Source: JAGOBP01 sp964550855 (lineage in GTDB: Bacteria; Chloroflexota; Anaerolineae; Fen-1058). From it: 64,000 bases of DNA. A program made the translations under genes and the position numbers. The stretch spans positions 1 to 64,000 of the forward strand of contig CAZKBQ010000020.1 in the NCBI GenBank assembly GCA_964550855.1, read 5' to 3'. This document shows, piece after piece, positions 24,679 to 32,888 of this stretch (its first letter is position 1; each line of letters starts with the position of its first letter). The notes under the pieces are model-generated. The model ran no database searches and was not told where the DNA came from. It saw only the letters and a list, made by a program, of their open reading frames with translations.

Positions 24679-26460
24679 TTATTGCCCCAGCTTGCCGCGC
24701 TCGAGCTCGACGATCTGCTCGTCGAGTTTCTTGAACAGCGGCGCGACCGCGCCGAATTTCTGGCCCGGCGGCAGCTGACCGGGCTGCCAGCGCTCTGTCA
24801 GCGAGTCGCGATCGAACGTCAGCGCGCGATGCGAGCGGGTCGATTCGTGATACTCTTTGATGGTCTGCCGCCCGAACAGATCGCCCGCGTAGCCCAGCAT
24901 GCCGTGCAGGCGCTGGCAGGTGAACGGCAGAAACGGCGCAAAGATCACCTTGAGCGAATCGATGGCGCGCAGCGCCACGTAGAGCGTGGTGGCCGTGCGC
25001 GTCCGATCGGTCTTGATGCTGAACCACGGCGCGGTGTCGTCCACGTACTTGTTGACTTCACGCGCCAGCCCCATCGCCTCGGCCAGCGCGGCCTTGAATT
25101 TGCAGGCGTCGATCAGCGCGCCGACAGACTCGAAGCCGCCGTCGATGCGGGCCAGCAGCGCGCGATCGGCCTCGGCCAGCTCGCCGGGCTGCGGCACCGC
25201 GCCGTCGAAGTGCTTGTTGGTGAACGACACGATGCGATTGACCAGATTGCCCCACGTCGCCACCAGCTCGTCGTTGTTGCGGCGCAGGTAATCGTTCCAG
25301 TTCCAGTCGCTGTCGCGCGTTTCCGGCATGACCGCCGTCAGGTAATAGCGCAGCGGATCGGGATCGTAAGCCTGAAGATACGTGTGCCCCCACACCGCCC
25401 AGTTGCGCGAGCCGGAAATCTTGCGCCCTTCCAGGTTCATGAATTCGTTGGCGGGCACATCGTAGGGCAGATTCAACGCCTTATCGTCCGGCCCGGCGTA
25501 GAGTTTGCCGGAGCCGATCAGCTGACCCGGCCAGAAGACCGTGTGAAACGGGATGTTGTCCTTGCCGATGAAATAGTAGGTGCGCGCGGCCGGATCGAAC
25601 CACCAGGCTTTCCAGGCGTCGGGGGTGCCATTGTTTTGCGCCGCATTGTTCGCCGCCCATTCGATCGAGGCGGAGAGATAGCCGATGACGGCCTCGAACC
25701 AGACGTACAGGCACTTGCCCTCCCAGCCCTCGATCGGCACGGGGATGCCCCAGTCAAGATCGCGCGTGATGGGGCGGCCGCGCAGGTCGGCCACGATGTT
25801 GCGCGTGAACGACACCACGTTTGATCGCCAGAATTCCTTGTCGTCGTTCAGGTAGGCCAGAATGGCCGGCGCCAGTTTGCCGTAGTCCAGGAAGAAGTGC
25901 TCGGTTTCGCGCACGATCGGCCGCGAACCGTCGATCTTGGAGCGGGGATTGATCAGCAGCGCGGCGTCCAGCACGTTGCCGCAGTTGTCACACTGATCGC
26001 CGCGCGCGTCGGGATAGTGGCAGATATAACACTCGCCCTCCACATACCGATCGGGCAGAAAGCGTTTCGATGTTTCCGAATACAGCATCTGCTGCTTTTC
26101 GCGGTAGAGATAGCCGTTGTTCAGCAGCGCCAGGAACATATCCTGCGACACCTTGAAGTGGTTCTCAGTGTGCGTGCTGGTGAACAAATCGTAGGAGATG
26201 CCCAGCTTCACGAACAGATCGAGAAAGCGTTCCTGATAACGCTCGTACACGGCCAGCGGCGTCGTGCCTTCGGCGTCGGCGCGCACGGTGACGGGCGTGC
26301 CATGCGAATCGGTGCCGGAGACCATGAGCACATCGTGGCCGCGCAAGCGGTGATAACGGGCAAAGATGTCGGCGGGCAGGTGCGAGCCGACGATGTTGCC
26401 GACATGAATATCGGCGTTGGCGTAAGGCCAGGCGACGCAGACAAGAATTTTTTCGGACAT
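24679..26460 (-). CDS. metG: Methionyl-tRNA synthetase
   Basis: 593 residues from ATG 26460 with AGGAG nine bases upstream. Class I synthetase: VAWPYANADIHVGN (HIGH box as HVGN), LMVSGTDSHGTPV, zinc-binding knuckle CYICHYPDARGDQCDNC, KMSKS-like GRKISGSRNW, and the anticodon-binding domain. It ends without the C-terminal tRNA-binding EMAP-like module. It charges initiator and elongator tRNA-Met. Followed by comEA. Confidence 0.96.
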   Translation of the reverse strand: MSEKILVCVAWPYANADIHVGNIVGSHLPADIFARYHRLRGHDVLMVSGTDSHGTPVTVRADAEGTTPLAVYERYQERFLDLFVKLGISYDLFTSTHTENHFKVSQDMFLALLNNGYLYREKQQMLYSETSKRFLPDRYVEGECYICHYPDARGDQCDNCGNVLDAALLINPRSKIDGSRPIVRETEHFFLDYGKLAPAILAYLNDDKEFWRSNVVSFTRNIVADLRGRPITRDLDWGIPVPIEGWEGKCLYVWFEAVIGYLSASIEWAANNAAQNNGTPDAWKAWWFDPAARTYYFIGKDNIPFHTVFWPGQLIGSGKLYAGPDDKALNLPYDVPANEFMNLEGRKISGSRNWAVWGHTYLQAYDPDPLRYYLTAVMPETRDSDWNWNDYLRRNNDELVATWGNLVNRIVSFTNKHFDGAVPQPGELAEADRALLARIDGGFESVGALIDACKFKAALAEAMGLAREVNKYVDDTAPWFSIKTDRTRTATTLYVALRAIDSLKVIFAPFLPFTCQRLHGMLGYAGDLFGRQTIKEYHESTRSHRALTFDRDSLTERWQPGQLPPGQKFGAVAPLFKKLDEQIVELERGKLGQ

Positions 26461-26495
26461 GCTAATGACTCCTGAAGATGGGCGCGATTTTACCA

Positions 26496-26529
26496 TGAAA
26501 ACAAAACCGCCAGCACGAGGCTGGCGGTT
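26496..26529 (-). terminator. Intrinsic terminator of the sigma factor gene
   Basis: On the minus strand AACCGCCAGC pairs perfectly with GCTGGCGGTT (10 bp, 5-base loop; 26529-26505), followed by TTGTTTTC. It sits between the sigma-factor gene and metG. A second, smaller dyad (ATCGGGA/TCCCGAT) lies at about 26551-26576. Confidence 0.85.
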
Positions 26530-26650
26530 CGTTACACGCAGAGTAACGCCTATCGGGAAGCCCCGCCTCCCGATCGGTTTTCACGGCCCGACATCAACAT
26601 CGCTGCCCAGTAGCGCTGATTCATGGGTTGATTCTACCACTCTGTCAAGC

Positions 26651-27859
26651 TTAGCTCAAATAATCGCGCAGCTGGCGGCTGCGGCACGGATGGCGCAGGC
26701 GGCGCAGCGCCAGGCTCTCGATCTGGCGGATGCGCTCGCGCGTCAGGCCGAACTTCTGGCCCACTTCCTTCAGTGTGTAGGCGCGCCCGTTGACCAGCCC
26801 AAAGCGCAGCCGCAAAATGTTGGCCTCGCGCGGGCTGAGCGTGCTCAACACTTCCTCCACTTTGTCGCGCAGCATGTTCTGGAAGGCGGCCTGCGCGGGC
26901 GAGGGCGTGGCATCATCCTCGATGAAGGCGGCCAGCTCATTGTCGTCTTCCTCGCCCACCGGCTGTTCCAGCGACAGCGGCTGCCACGACGCCTTGAGCA
27001 TCCACTGCACCTTGCGCGCTTCCAGGCCCAGCTCCTCGGCGATCTCCTCGGCGGTGGCCTGCCGGCCGTTGGTCTGCTCGATCTGTCGCGCCACCTGGTA
27101 CAGCCGCCGCAGCCGATCGCTCATGTAAACGGGCAGGCGAATCGTCCGGGCCTGATCGGCAATCGCCCGCGTGATGGTCTGCCTGATCCACCATGTGGCA
27201 TAGGTGCTGAAGCGAAAGCCGCGCTTGTAATCGTACTTCTCCACGGCCTTCATCAGCCCCAGATTGCCCTCCTGGATCAAATCCAGAAACGGCACACCCT
27301 GCCCCATATAGCGTTTGGCGATGCTGACCACTAGCCGGGTGTTGGCCTTGATCAAATGTTCGCGCGCCTGCAGCCCCAGCGCCACATGTTCCTGAAGGCG
27401 GGCCAGGCGCTGCGGATTGCGGACGCTGCGCTGCGCCAGCTCGCGCTCGGCGGCGCGGCCGCGCACAATCTCCACCGCAATGCGATGCTCTTCGTCGTGG
27501 GTCAACAGCGGCACACGGGTCATCTCTTTCAGATACAGGCCCACCGTGTCATCGCTCACCACCGCGCCCATGTCCAGATCTTCCAGGTCGTCAAACGCCG
27601 AGTCGAGCTCTTCCTCTTCGTCGAAATCCGCCTCGGCGTCTTCAAAGATGACCTGATCGTCAGGCGCGGCCTTGGCCTCATACACATCGATGCCCGCGTC
27701 CTGGAGCTGCATCACCACTTCCTCCAGCCGGTCGGCCAGATCATCCGAGTCGGGCAGCACTTCCATGATGTCTTCGGTCAACAAATAGCCCTGAGCCTCG
27801 GCCCTTTCGGTCAAGTCAGCCACCAACGCTTCCAGCGCCTTGTCCGTCGCTTGTGCCAT
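26651..27859 (-). CDS. rpoD: Primary RNA polymerase sigma factor (RpoD/SigA)
   Basis: 402 residues from ATG 27859, eight bases after GGAGG. An ATG six bases earlier is too close. N-terminal acidic region 1.1-like (DAEADFDEEEELD), region 1.2 (DTVGLYLKEMTRVPLL), region 2 (FLDLIQEGNLGLMKAVEKYDY, FSTYATWWIRQTITRAI), region 3 and region 4.2 helix-turn-helix (TLKEVGQKFGLTRERIRQIE). It recognises TTGACA/TATAAT promoters, several near-perfect examples of which are in this window. Group 1 assignment rests on the acidic N-terminus and conserved regions 2 and 4. Confidence 0.93.
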   Translation of the reverse strand: MAQATDKALEALVADLTERAEAQGYLLTEDIMEVLPDSDDLADRLEEVVMQLQDAGIDVYEAKAAPDDQVIFEDAEADFDEEEELDSAFDDLEDLDMGAVVSDDTVGLYLKEMTRVPLLTHDEEHRIAVEIVRGRAAERELAQRSVRNPQRLARLQEHVALGLQAREHLIKANTRLVVSIAKRYMGQGVPFLDLIQEGNLGLMKAVEKYDYKRGFRFSTYATWWIRQTITRAIADQARTIRLPVYMSDRLRRLYQVARQIEQTNGRQATAEEIAEELGLEARKVQWMLKASWQPLSLEQPVGEEDDNELAAFIEDDATPSPAQAAFQNMLRDKVEEVLSTLSPREANILRLRFGLVNGRAYTLKEVGQKFGLTRERIRQIESLALRRLRHPCRSRQLRDYLS

Positions 27860-27886
27860 CGCCATAGCCTCCGTGCCAGGCGCCCC

Positions 27887-28366
27887 CTACAACAGGGCCT
27901 TCAACGCCGCCAGTCGTGGATCGATGTCTTCGGTATCACAGCCGCACGGCCCCTCGTTGAGATTGGCGCCGCACTGACTGCACAAGCCTTTGCAATCGGG
28001 CCGGCACAGAACCTGAATAGGCATGGCCAGCAGTATTTGTTCGCGCAGCGGTTGCTTGAGGTTGAGCCAGCCGCCGTCATCGACATAGTAGACGGGGTCG
28101 GCGGCGGCTGATAACGCAAACAACTCTTCCAACTGAAACTTGAGCGCCAACTGAAAAGGCGTCAGACAGCGGACACATTCGGTATCAACAGCCGCCTGCA
28201 ACACCCCCTTGACGAGGATTCGGCGGTTGGTGCGGGTGAGGCGAAGCGTCCCGCGGATGAAGTCGACCTGCAAATCGCCGAGGACCTGATGGGCTTCGTC
28301 AACCGCCAGGTCCATGGCGGCCCCGACTTCAGGTCGCAACATGGGGGCTACGTTGTACTTCAACAC
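27887..28366 (-). CDS. DUF177 (YceD-family) zinc-ribbon protein
   Basis: 159 residues. The GTG start at 28366 is kept because the family begins with an xxNVAxxLxxPVG block, here MLKYNVAPMLRPEVG. Conserved ECVRCL, then the C-terminal knuckle CRPDCKGLCSQCG and CGCD, likely binding zinc. YceD proteins are linked to 23S rRNA maturation and usually precede rpmF (L32). Here the sigma factor gene follows instead, after 27 bases. Promoter TTGACG-17-TAAAAT lies about 85 bases upstream. Confidence 0.9.
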   Translation of the reverse strand: MLKYNVAPMLRPEVGAAMDLAVDEAHQVLGDLQVDFIRGTLRLTRTNRRILVKGVLQAAVDTECVRCLTPFQLALKFQLEELFALSAAADPVYYVDDGGWLNLKQPLREQILLAMPIQVLCRPDCKGLCSQCGANLNEGPCGCDTEDIDPRLAALKALL

Positions 28367-28450
28367 GTTCGTGACAGCGGTGTTCGCTTGAATATCTCGC
28401 CCTGGCTAACGGCGAACGAGACTAGAACGCTACGTAAAAAATATGGCAAC

Positions 28451-28479
28451 ATTTTAACATATTGTGATCGGCGCGTCAA
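28451..28479 (-). promoter_or_regulatory. Promoter of the DUF177-sigma factor unit
   Basis: Minus strand: TTGACG (28479-28474), 17 bases, TAAAAT (28456-28451), in an AT-rich island. It likely drives DUF177 and, by read-through, rpoD. Confidence 0.75.
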
Positions 28480-28570
28480 GTACACGTTTTCGGATAAACT
28501 ATAAACATAAAACTAAGATTTATAACTACTCCCGTCAAAATCATCCAAATCCCGATCGGATCTTCTGGCC

Positions 28571-28598
28571 TTGCCAGCAGCGCCCTTTTCAATATACT
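28571..28598 (+). promoter_or_regulatory. Promoter of rdgB
   Basis: TTGCCA (28571-28576), 16 bases, TATACT (28593-28598), followed by GAGGTG just before ATG 28620. Confidence 0.65.
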
Positions 28599-28619
28599 TC
28601 TCGCTTGAGAGGTGAAACC

Positions 28620-29210
28620 ATGCAACTGTTGATCGCAACGACCAATCCCGGCAAGGTGCGCGAATATCGGACCTTGTTGAGCGGCCTTGATCTTGAGATG
28701 GTCGGCCTGCAAGATGTGGGAATTACTACAGACGTGGACGAGACCGGATCAACTTACAGCGAAAATGCCACACTCAAAGCGCGAACTTACGCGCAGCTGA
28801 GTGGCCTGTTAACTCTGGCCGATGACTCTGGTCTGGAGGTCGATGCGCTGGACGGACGACCCGGCGTTCACTCAGCCCGCTACGCGCCCGATAGTCCCGC
28901 CCGCATCCAAAAACTGCTCAAGGAACTTGAAGGGGTGAGCGATGAGCGGCGCACGGCGCGCTTTCAATGCGTCACCGCGCTGGCCTGGCCCGATGGACGC
29001 CTCGAATTGACCTGCGGCACAGTCGAAGGCGTCATCGCGCACGCCCCGCGCGGCGACAATGGCTTTGGCTACGACCCGATCTTCTATCTGCCCGATCGCG
29101 GCCTGATGATGGCCGAGCTGCCGCCGGCCGAAAAAGACCGCATCAGTCACCGGGGGCGCGCGGCCCAGACGATGCGGTCGGTCCTGGAGAAGATCGTCAA
29201 CGCCGCTTAA
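28620..29210 (+). CDS. rdgB: XTP/dITP pyrophosphatase (RdgB/HAM1)
   Basis: 196 residues from ATG 28620 with GAGG close upstream. Motifs: LIATTNPGKVREY (phosphate loop), VDETGSTYSENATLKA, LADDSGLEVDALDGRPGVHSARY, and GDNGFGYDPIFYLPD with SHRGRA at the end. It hydrolyses non-canonical purine triphosphates (ITP, XTP), cleansing the nucleotide pool. Its last four bases overlap the converging hydrolase gene. Confidence 0.96.
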   Translation: MQLLIATTNPGKVREYRTLLSGLDLEMVGLQDVGITTDVDETGSTYSENATLKARTYAQLSGLLTLADDSGLEVDALDGRPGVHSARYAPDSPARIQKLLKELEGVSDERRTARFQCVTALAWPDGRLELTCGTVEGVIAHAPRGDNGFGYDPIFYLPDRGLMMAELPPAEKDRISHRGRAAQTMRSVLEKIVNAA

Positions 29211-29989
29211 CCGCGCTCAATCTCGCGCACGAAGCTCTCCACCTCAGCCGCCACAGTGGACGCCGCCTCGATCATCACCATGTGCCCGGCTTCAGGCACG
29301 ACGACCAGCCGAGCCTGCGGGATGCGCTCGGCCAGAAAACGCGCATACTTGATCGGCGTCAGCTGATCGGCTGTGCCGCCGATCACCAGCGTGGGCGCGG
29401 CGATCTCGCTCAGCCGCGTCGTCACGTCGAATGCATTGCACGCGCCATAATCGCCGTGAACGACCTGAGGACGATTCGTCATGATCTGCTGTTTGCCCAA
29501 TCGCTTAATCTGATCAGGCACATTCGATCCCCATTCCCGCTCGCTGATGATATCCGCCGCGGCCGCCAGATCGCCGCGTGTCAACTCCAACAGGCGTGGA
29601 TCCACTCGCAGCTTCGCGCCGGTAGCGACCAGAATCAGTCCCGCGGCCCGATCGGGATACAGCAGACCAAATAACTGCGCGATGGCCCCACCCATGGAGT
29701 GCCCGGCGATGATCGCCCGCGGCGCCTGGATCGCCTCCAGAAAAACGGCCAGCCAGTCCGCATATTCCTTGACGGTGGCGCGCCCTTCGCCGCCGGATTT
29801 GCCATGCCCCGGCAGATCGAGAGCGATGACGGTGCAATCGGGCAAGCGCCGCAATTCAGCCGGCCACACCAGGTGATTCTCACCCGCGCCGTGAATCAGC
29901 ACCACCGGGACGCCGCCGATTAATCGGCTCTGATAGAGCGCGTAGTAAATTCGTTCGTGATTGAGATCGAGATAAGGCATCGGGATCAA
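29207..29989 (-). CDS. Alpha/beta hydrolase
   Basis: 260 residues (a second ATG at 29980 is equally possible). Oxyanion region VLIHGAGENH, nucleophile elbow GHSMGG, acid GGTADQLTP and histidine EAGHMVMIE form a complete triad, with a normal cap region between. It is a general esterase or lyase-type hydrolase whose substrate cannot be assigned. Convergent with rdgB and downstream of trxB, from which it is separated by a strong terminator. Confidence 0.88.
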   Translation of the reverse strand: MIPMPYLDLNHERIYYALYQSRLIGGVPVVLIHGAGENHLVWPAELRRLPDCTVIALDLPGHGKSGGEGRATVKEYADWLAVFLEAIQAPRAIIAGHSMGGAIAQLFGLLYPDRAAGLILVATGAKLRVDPRLLELTRGDLAAAADIISEREWGSNVPDQIKRLGKQQIMTNRPQVVHGDYGACNAFDVTTRLSEIAAPTLVIGGTADQLTPIKYARFLAERIPQARLVVVPEAGHMVMIEAASTVAAEVESFVREIERG

Positions 29990-30021
29990 AAAGCCCGAAG
30001 GGCCGGTGGGGCCCTTCGGGC
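29988..30021 (-). terminator. Intrinsic terminator of trxB
   Basis: Minus strand: GCCCGAAGGG, 9-base loop, CCCTTCGGGC, then TTTTTG. A perfect 10-bp stem immediately after the trxB stop. Confidence 0.92.
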
Positions 30022-30027
30022 GGGCAC

Positions 30028-30942
30028 TTACTCGAGGTTGGACAAATACTTCTCGGCTTCCATCGCCGCCATGCAGCCGAAGCCGGCTGAGACGATGGCC
30101 TGCCGGAAGTGTTTGTCATGCACTTCGCCGGCGGCAAATACGCCGGGGACGTTGGTGTGCAGATACTCGTCCACGATCAGATAGCCTTCGTGATCCATCG
30201 CCAGTTGGCCTTCGTACAAGGATGTGTTGGGCAAATGGCCGATGTAGATGAACAAACCGTCCACGGTGCGCTCGCTCTCTTCGCCGGTCACCGTGTCCCT
30301 CAGCGTCACCGCCTTCAACGCGCCGTTGCCGCTGATGCCGGTGACTACCTTGTTCCACAGAAAGTTCATCTTCTCGTTCTTCTGCGCCTTTTCGACCAGC
30401 GCCACGCCCGCGCGCAGCTGATCGCGCCGATGCACGATGGTGACGCGGCTGCCAAACTTGGTGAGGAACAGCCCCTCTTGCAGTGCGCTGTCACCGCCGC
30501 CCACCACCATGATCTCCTTGCCCTTGAAGAAGAAGCCGTCGCAGGTGGCGCAATAACTCACGCCGCGCCCGGTCAATTCCTTTTCGCCCGGAATGCCCAG
30601 CTTGCGCGGACTGGCCCCGCTGGCCACGATGAGCGCCTTGGTCTCATAGGTCGCGCCATACGTCTTGACGATGAACGGCCGCTGCTTCAGATCAACTTCC
30701 ACCACCTGATCGTATTCCAGCCGCGCGCCGAAGCGCTCGGCCTGCTGCTTCATGCCCTCGGTCAGTTCCGGGCCTTGCAGGCCCGTGGGAAAGCCGGGGT
30801 AGTTTTCCACTTCGGTCGTGGTGGCGATCTGCCCGCCAAATTCCGGCCCGGTGATGACCAGCGGGCTTAAACTTGCCCGCGCAGCATAAATCGCCGCCGT
30901 CAGGCCCGCGCAGCCTGAGCCGATGATGATGACATTTTCCAT
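30028..30942 (-). CDS. trxB: Thioredoxin-disulfide reductase
   Basis: 304 residues. FAD-binding GSGCAGLTAAIYAARA at the N-terminus, NADPH-binding VVGGGDSALQEGLFL, redox-active CATCDG in the expected place, and the C-terminal GVFAAGEVHDKHFRQ with an A-G-E rather than the usual A-G-D. It passes NADPH electrons to thioredoxin. AAAGGA precedes ATG 30942, and a consensus promoter lies about 40 bases upstream. Confidence 0.95.
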   Translation of the reverse strand: MENVIIIGSGCAGLTAAIYAARASLSPLVITGPEFGGQIATTTEVENYPGFPTGLQGPELTEGMKQQAERFGARLEYDQVVEVDLKQRPFIVKTYGATYETKALIVASGASPRKLGIPGEKELTGRGVSYCATCDGFFFKGKEIMVVGGGDSALQEGLFLTKFGSRVTIVHRRDQLRAGVALVEKAQKNEKMNFLWNKVVTGISGNGALKAVTLRDTVTGEESERTVDGLFIYIGHLPNTSLYEGQLAMDHEGYLIVDEYLHTNVPGVFAAGEVHDKHFRQAIVSAGFGCMAAMEAEKYLSNLE

Positions 30943-30982
30943 GGTGAAATCCTTTCTGGTACCTCCGATAAATCCAGAATCG

Positions 30983-31011
30983 ATTGTAACGCCAATCGGG
31001 TTATCTCACAA
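30983..31011 (-). promoter_or_regulatory. Promoter of trxB
   Basis: Minus strand: TTGTGA (31011-31006), 17 bases, TACAAT (30988-30983). Confidence 0.75.
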
Positions 31012-31075
31012 CCGATGAGTCTTCACGCCCCGCCGAATCTTACCTTTTTCGTATTAGCGTGGCGTTAGAAGCCCG

Positions 31076-31112
31076 ATAAAACAACACACCCCGATCGGTT
31101 GATCGGGGTGTG
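31076..31112 (-). terminator. Intrinsic terminator of the cold-shock gene
   Basis: Minus strand: CACACCCCGATC, AACC, GATCGGGGTGTG (12 bp perfect), followed by TTGTTTTATC. Confidence 0.94.
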
Positions 31113-31135
31113 GGCTTGGACGCCGGGTTGGTGGT

Positions 31136-31345
31136 TTACAACGGTCGGACGTCGGCGGCTTGAAGGCCCTTGGGCCCTTGCTGCACGGTGAATTCCACCT
31201 GTTGACCCTCGTCGAGGTTGCGGAACCCCTCGCCCAGAATCGCCGAATAGTGGACAAACACATCCGGCCCGTCGGTCTGGGTGATGAACCCGTAGCCCTT
31301 GGTCCGGCTGAACCACTTCACCGTGCCAGTGATGCGCTCGCTCAT
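31136..31345 (-). CDS. Cold-shock domain protein (CspA family)
   Basis: 69 residues with both RNA-binding motifs: KGYGFIT (RNP1) and VFVHYSAI (RNP2), framed by TGTVKWFS and PKGLQAADVRPL. AAAGGAG is nine bases before the ATG. An RNA chaperone acting on mRNA secondary structure. The transcript from the promoter at 31467-31495 carries a leader of about 115 bases, as is usual for csp genes that use the 5' leader for temperature control. Confidence 0.96.
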   Translation of the reverse strand: MSERITGTVKWFSRTKGYGFITQTDGPDVFVHYSAILGEGFRNLDEGQQVEFTVQQGPKGLQAADVRPL

Positions 31346-31466
31346 GAAAATGGACTCCTTTCGTCCCCACGAAGTTTCTGTAGGGCAGAGCGTCCATCAC
31401 GACGACTGCCGGTCTTGGCCGCACTTTCGCCGATCTGAAACCACTGCCTGCCAACTACGAGCGGGG

Positions 31467-31495
31467 ATGTTACCACCGCGCCAGAGTCCTGTCAA
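31467..31495 (-). promoter_or_regulatory. Promoter of the cold-shock gene with long 5' leader
   Basis: Minus strand: TTGACA (31495-31490), 17 bases, TAACAT (31472-31467). The resulting leader (about 31346-31460) is long and GC-mixed without an ORF. Confidence 0.8.
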
Positions 31496-31524
31496 ATTTT
31501 TCCAAATTTCAATTGTGCTTTCTT

Positions 31525-31995
31525 TCACCGCATGGTGTCATTGAGCGCGTTCAGCAGTTGGGTCAGCGCGGCCGGCTGATCGGGCGCGGCGTCGATGGTG
31601 TGCACGGTCTTGGTTCGGCCGTCCAGCGTGATGGTTAGATCGTAGAAAAACCGATCGCAGCAGGTATTGGCCGGCACGTACGAGTCTTGCAGCTGGTCAA
31701 AGCGCGCGGCCCGCGCCGCCTCGATCAGCGCGGCGAGCCGATCGGGCGCCAGCTGGCCGTCCTGGCCGGTGCCGTTGCCGACGTAAGTCACCCGGCCGTC
31801 GCCATACACCTGCCAGGTCTCGTCGCGCCCGCTGAAGCCGCCGCTGCGATGAAACGTGATCACCACTTCGGTGGGTGCGGGCGTCATCACGGGCGACGCC
31901 ACCGGGGATGTGGTCGGCCCCGGCTCAGTCAGCGTGGCGCAGCCGGCCAACAGCAGGGCGAGCACCAGCCAGCCCCGTAACACGTACTTTCTCAT
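31525..31995 (-). CDS. Putative lipoprotein of unknown function
   Basis: 156 residues. Signal peptide with lipobox LLAGC (Cys at about 19), a Pro/Thr-rich linker, then a small beta-rich domain (FHRSGGFSGRDETWQVYGDGRVTYVG) with a CC pair (NTCCDRFF). The DGRVTY pattern recalls DUF6438-type lipoproteins, but this is only a resemblance. It follows the two paralogues at 32002 and 32889 by six bases, so it is probably in the same operon. Confidence 0.75.
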   Translation of the reverse strand: MRKYVLRGWLVLALLLAGCATLTEPGPTTSPVASPVMTPAPTEVVITFHRSGGFSGRDETWQVYGDGRVTYVGNGTGQDGQLAPDRLAALIEAARAARFDQLQDSYVPANTCCDRFFYDLTITLDGRTKTVHTIDAAPDQPAALTQLLNALNDTMR

Positions 31996-32001
31996 CTAAA
32001 G

Positions 32002-32850
32002 TCACTCCTCCCGATGTTTGGGTTGTTTCTGATCCAGCGCAATCTTGGCCAGCTTGACCGCGATGTTGGCGCCGGGCACGATCATGCCGATGGTGTCTGC
32101 GCCCACGTCAAACAACGCATCGCGCGACACGCTCAGTCGCAGCGTGGGCCGCAGCGCCCGGGCGTTGCGCATCTCGCCGGTCACCGCGTCGAACTCGGCC
32201 ACCGCCGTGCGATCCTTGGTCTTCCAGCGAAACTCGTAAGCGTAGATCGGCCGATAGTACAGATCGATCGTTTCGATGGTGACGGTCTCTTCGTAAACGG
32301 CATCGGCCTGCAGCGGCTTCAGCATCGGCTGCAGCGCCTGCCGCACCACGAACGAGGCGCGGATTTCCGGCGGCACGACGATGACGCTCTCTCCCGGTGA
32401 GAGCGCAGCCAGATCGTGAACTTCCACCTTCGGGCCGGCGATCAGCGCGCTGAGCTCGACTTTGTCGCCCGACAGACCGTCCAGAAAGAGCTGCTGCTGA
32501 TCCTCATCGCGGCAATGTTCCACCGCCTCCACCGTGAAGCTGCGATTGGTAATGGGATAATCGCTGCCGTGCAGCGTCACGGCCTGCACCTCGGGACCGC
32601 TGACCGGCACGCTGAACTTACGCGTTCGGTCGTATACCTGCCGCAGCGTGCAGACGGCGTGCCAAAACGGCTCCAGCCGCCGCTGGGTGGCCAGCAGTTC
32701 CACCTCTTCAGCCCGGGGGCGCTGCAGCAGCGTGGTCAGGCCGCTGACAAACACAGTGGTCCGCCGGTCCATGGCGCGCAGTCGCGCCTGCTCGGCCGTA
32801 AGTTTTTCGGTCAACGCAAAAATACGTTGATTGGCAATCTGCAGGTCCAT
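32002..32850 (-). CDS. Protein of unknown function, paralogue of the gene upstream
   Basis: 282 residues with GAGGAGGG before the ATG. It has no signal peptide and ends in a hydrophobic stretch (DTIGMIVPGANIAVKLA). Blocks shared with the upstream neighbour are PFWHAVCTLRQVY versus SFWHVVCTVRYVY, FSVPVSGPEVQAVTL versus FTVPVAGVEVRKVTL, VEHCRDEDQQ versus VEHCIDENRQ, YYRPIYAYEF versus YFRPIYAFEF, and AVAEFDAVTGEM versus GVAEFDAVTGTL. Each contains a conserved VCT and EHC cysteine. I do not recognise the family. Tandem duplication with a lipoprotein gene downstream. Confidence 0.8.
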   Translation of the reverse strand: MDLQIANQRIFALTEKLTAEQARLRAMDRRTTVFVSGLTTLLQRPRAEEVELLATQRRLEPFWHAVCTLRQVYDRTRKFSVPVSGPEVQAVTLHGSDYPITNRSFTVEAVEHCRDEDQQQLFLDGLSGDKVELSALIAGPKVEVHDLAALSPGESVIVVPPEIRASFVVRQALQPMLKPLQADAVYEETVTIETIDLYYRPIYAYEFRWKTKDRTAVAEFDAVTGEMRNARALRPTLRLSVSRDALFDVGADTIGMIVPGANIAVKLAKIALDQKQPKHREE

Positions 32851-32888
32851 CCGCCCTCCTCACCGCCGGGCCGCACGGCTTGATCGGG

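Noticed and set aside
24163..25824. Long plus-strand frame of 553 codons opposite metG and comEA
   Set aside because: Arg/Gly/Val-rich shadow lacking motifs, across two well-supported genes.
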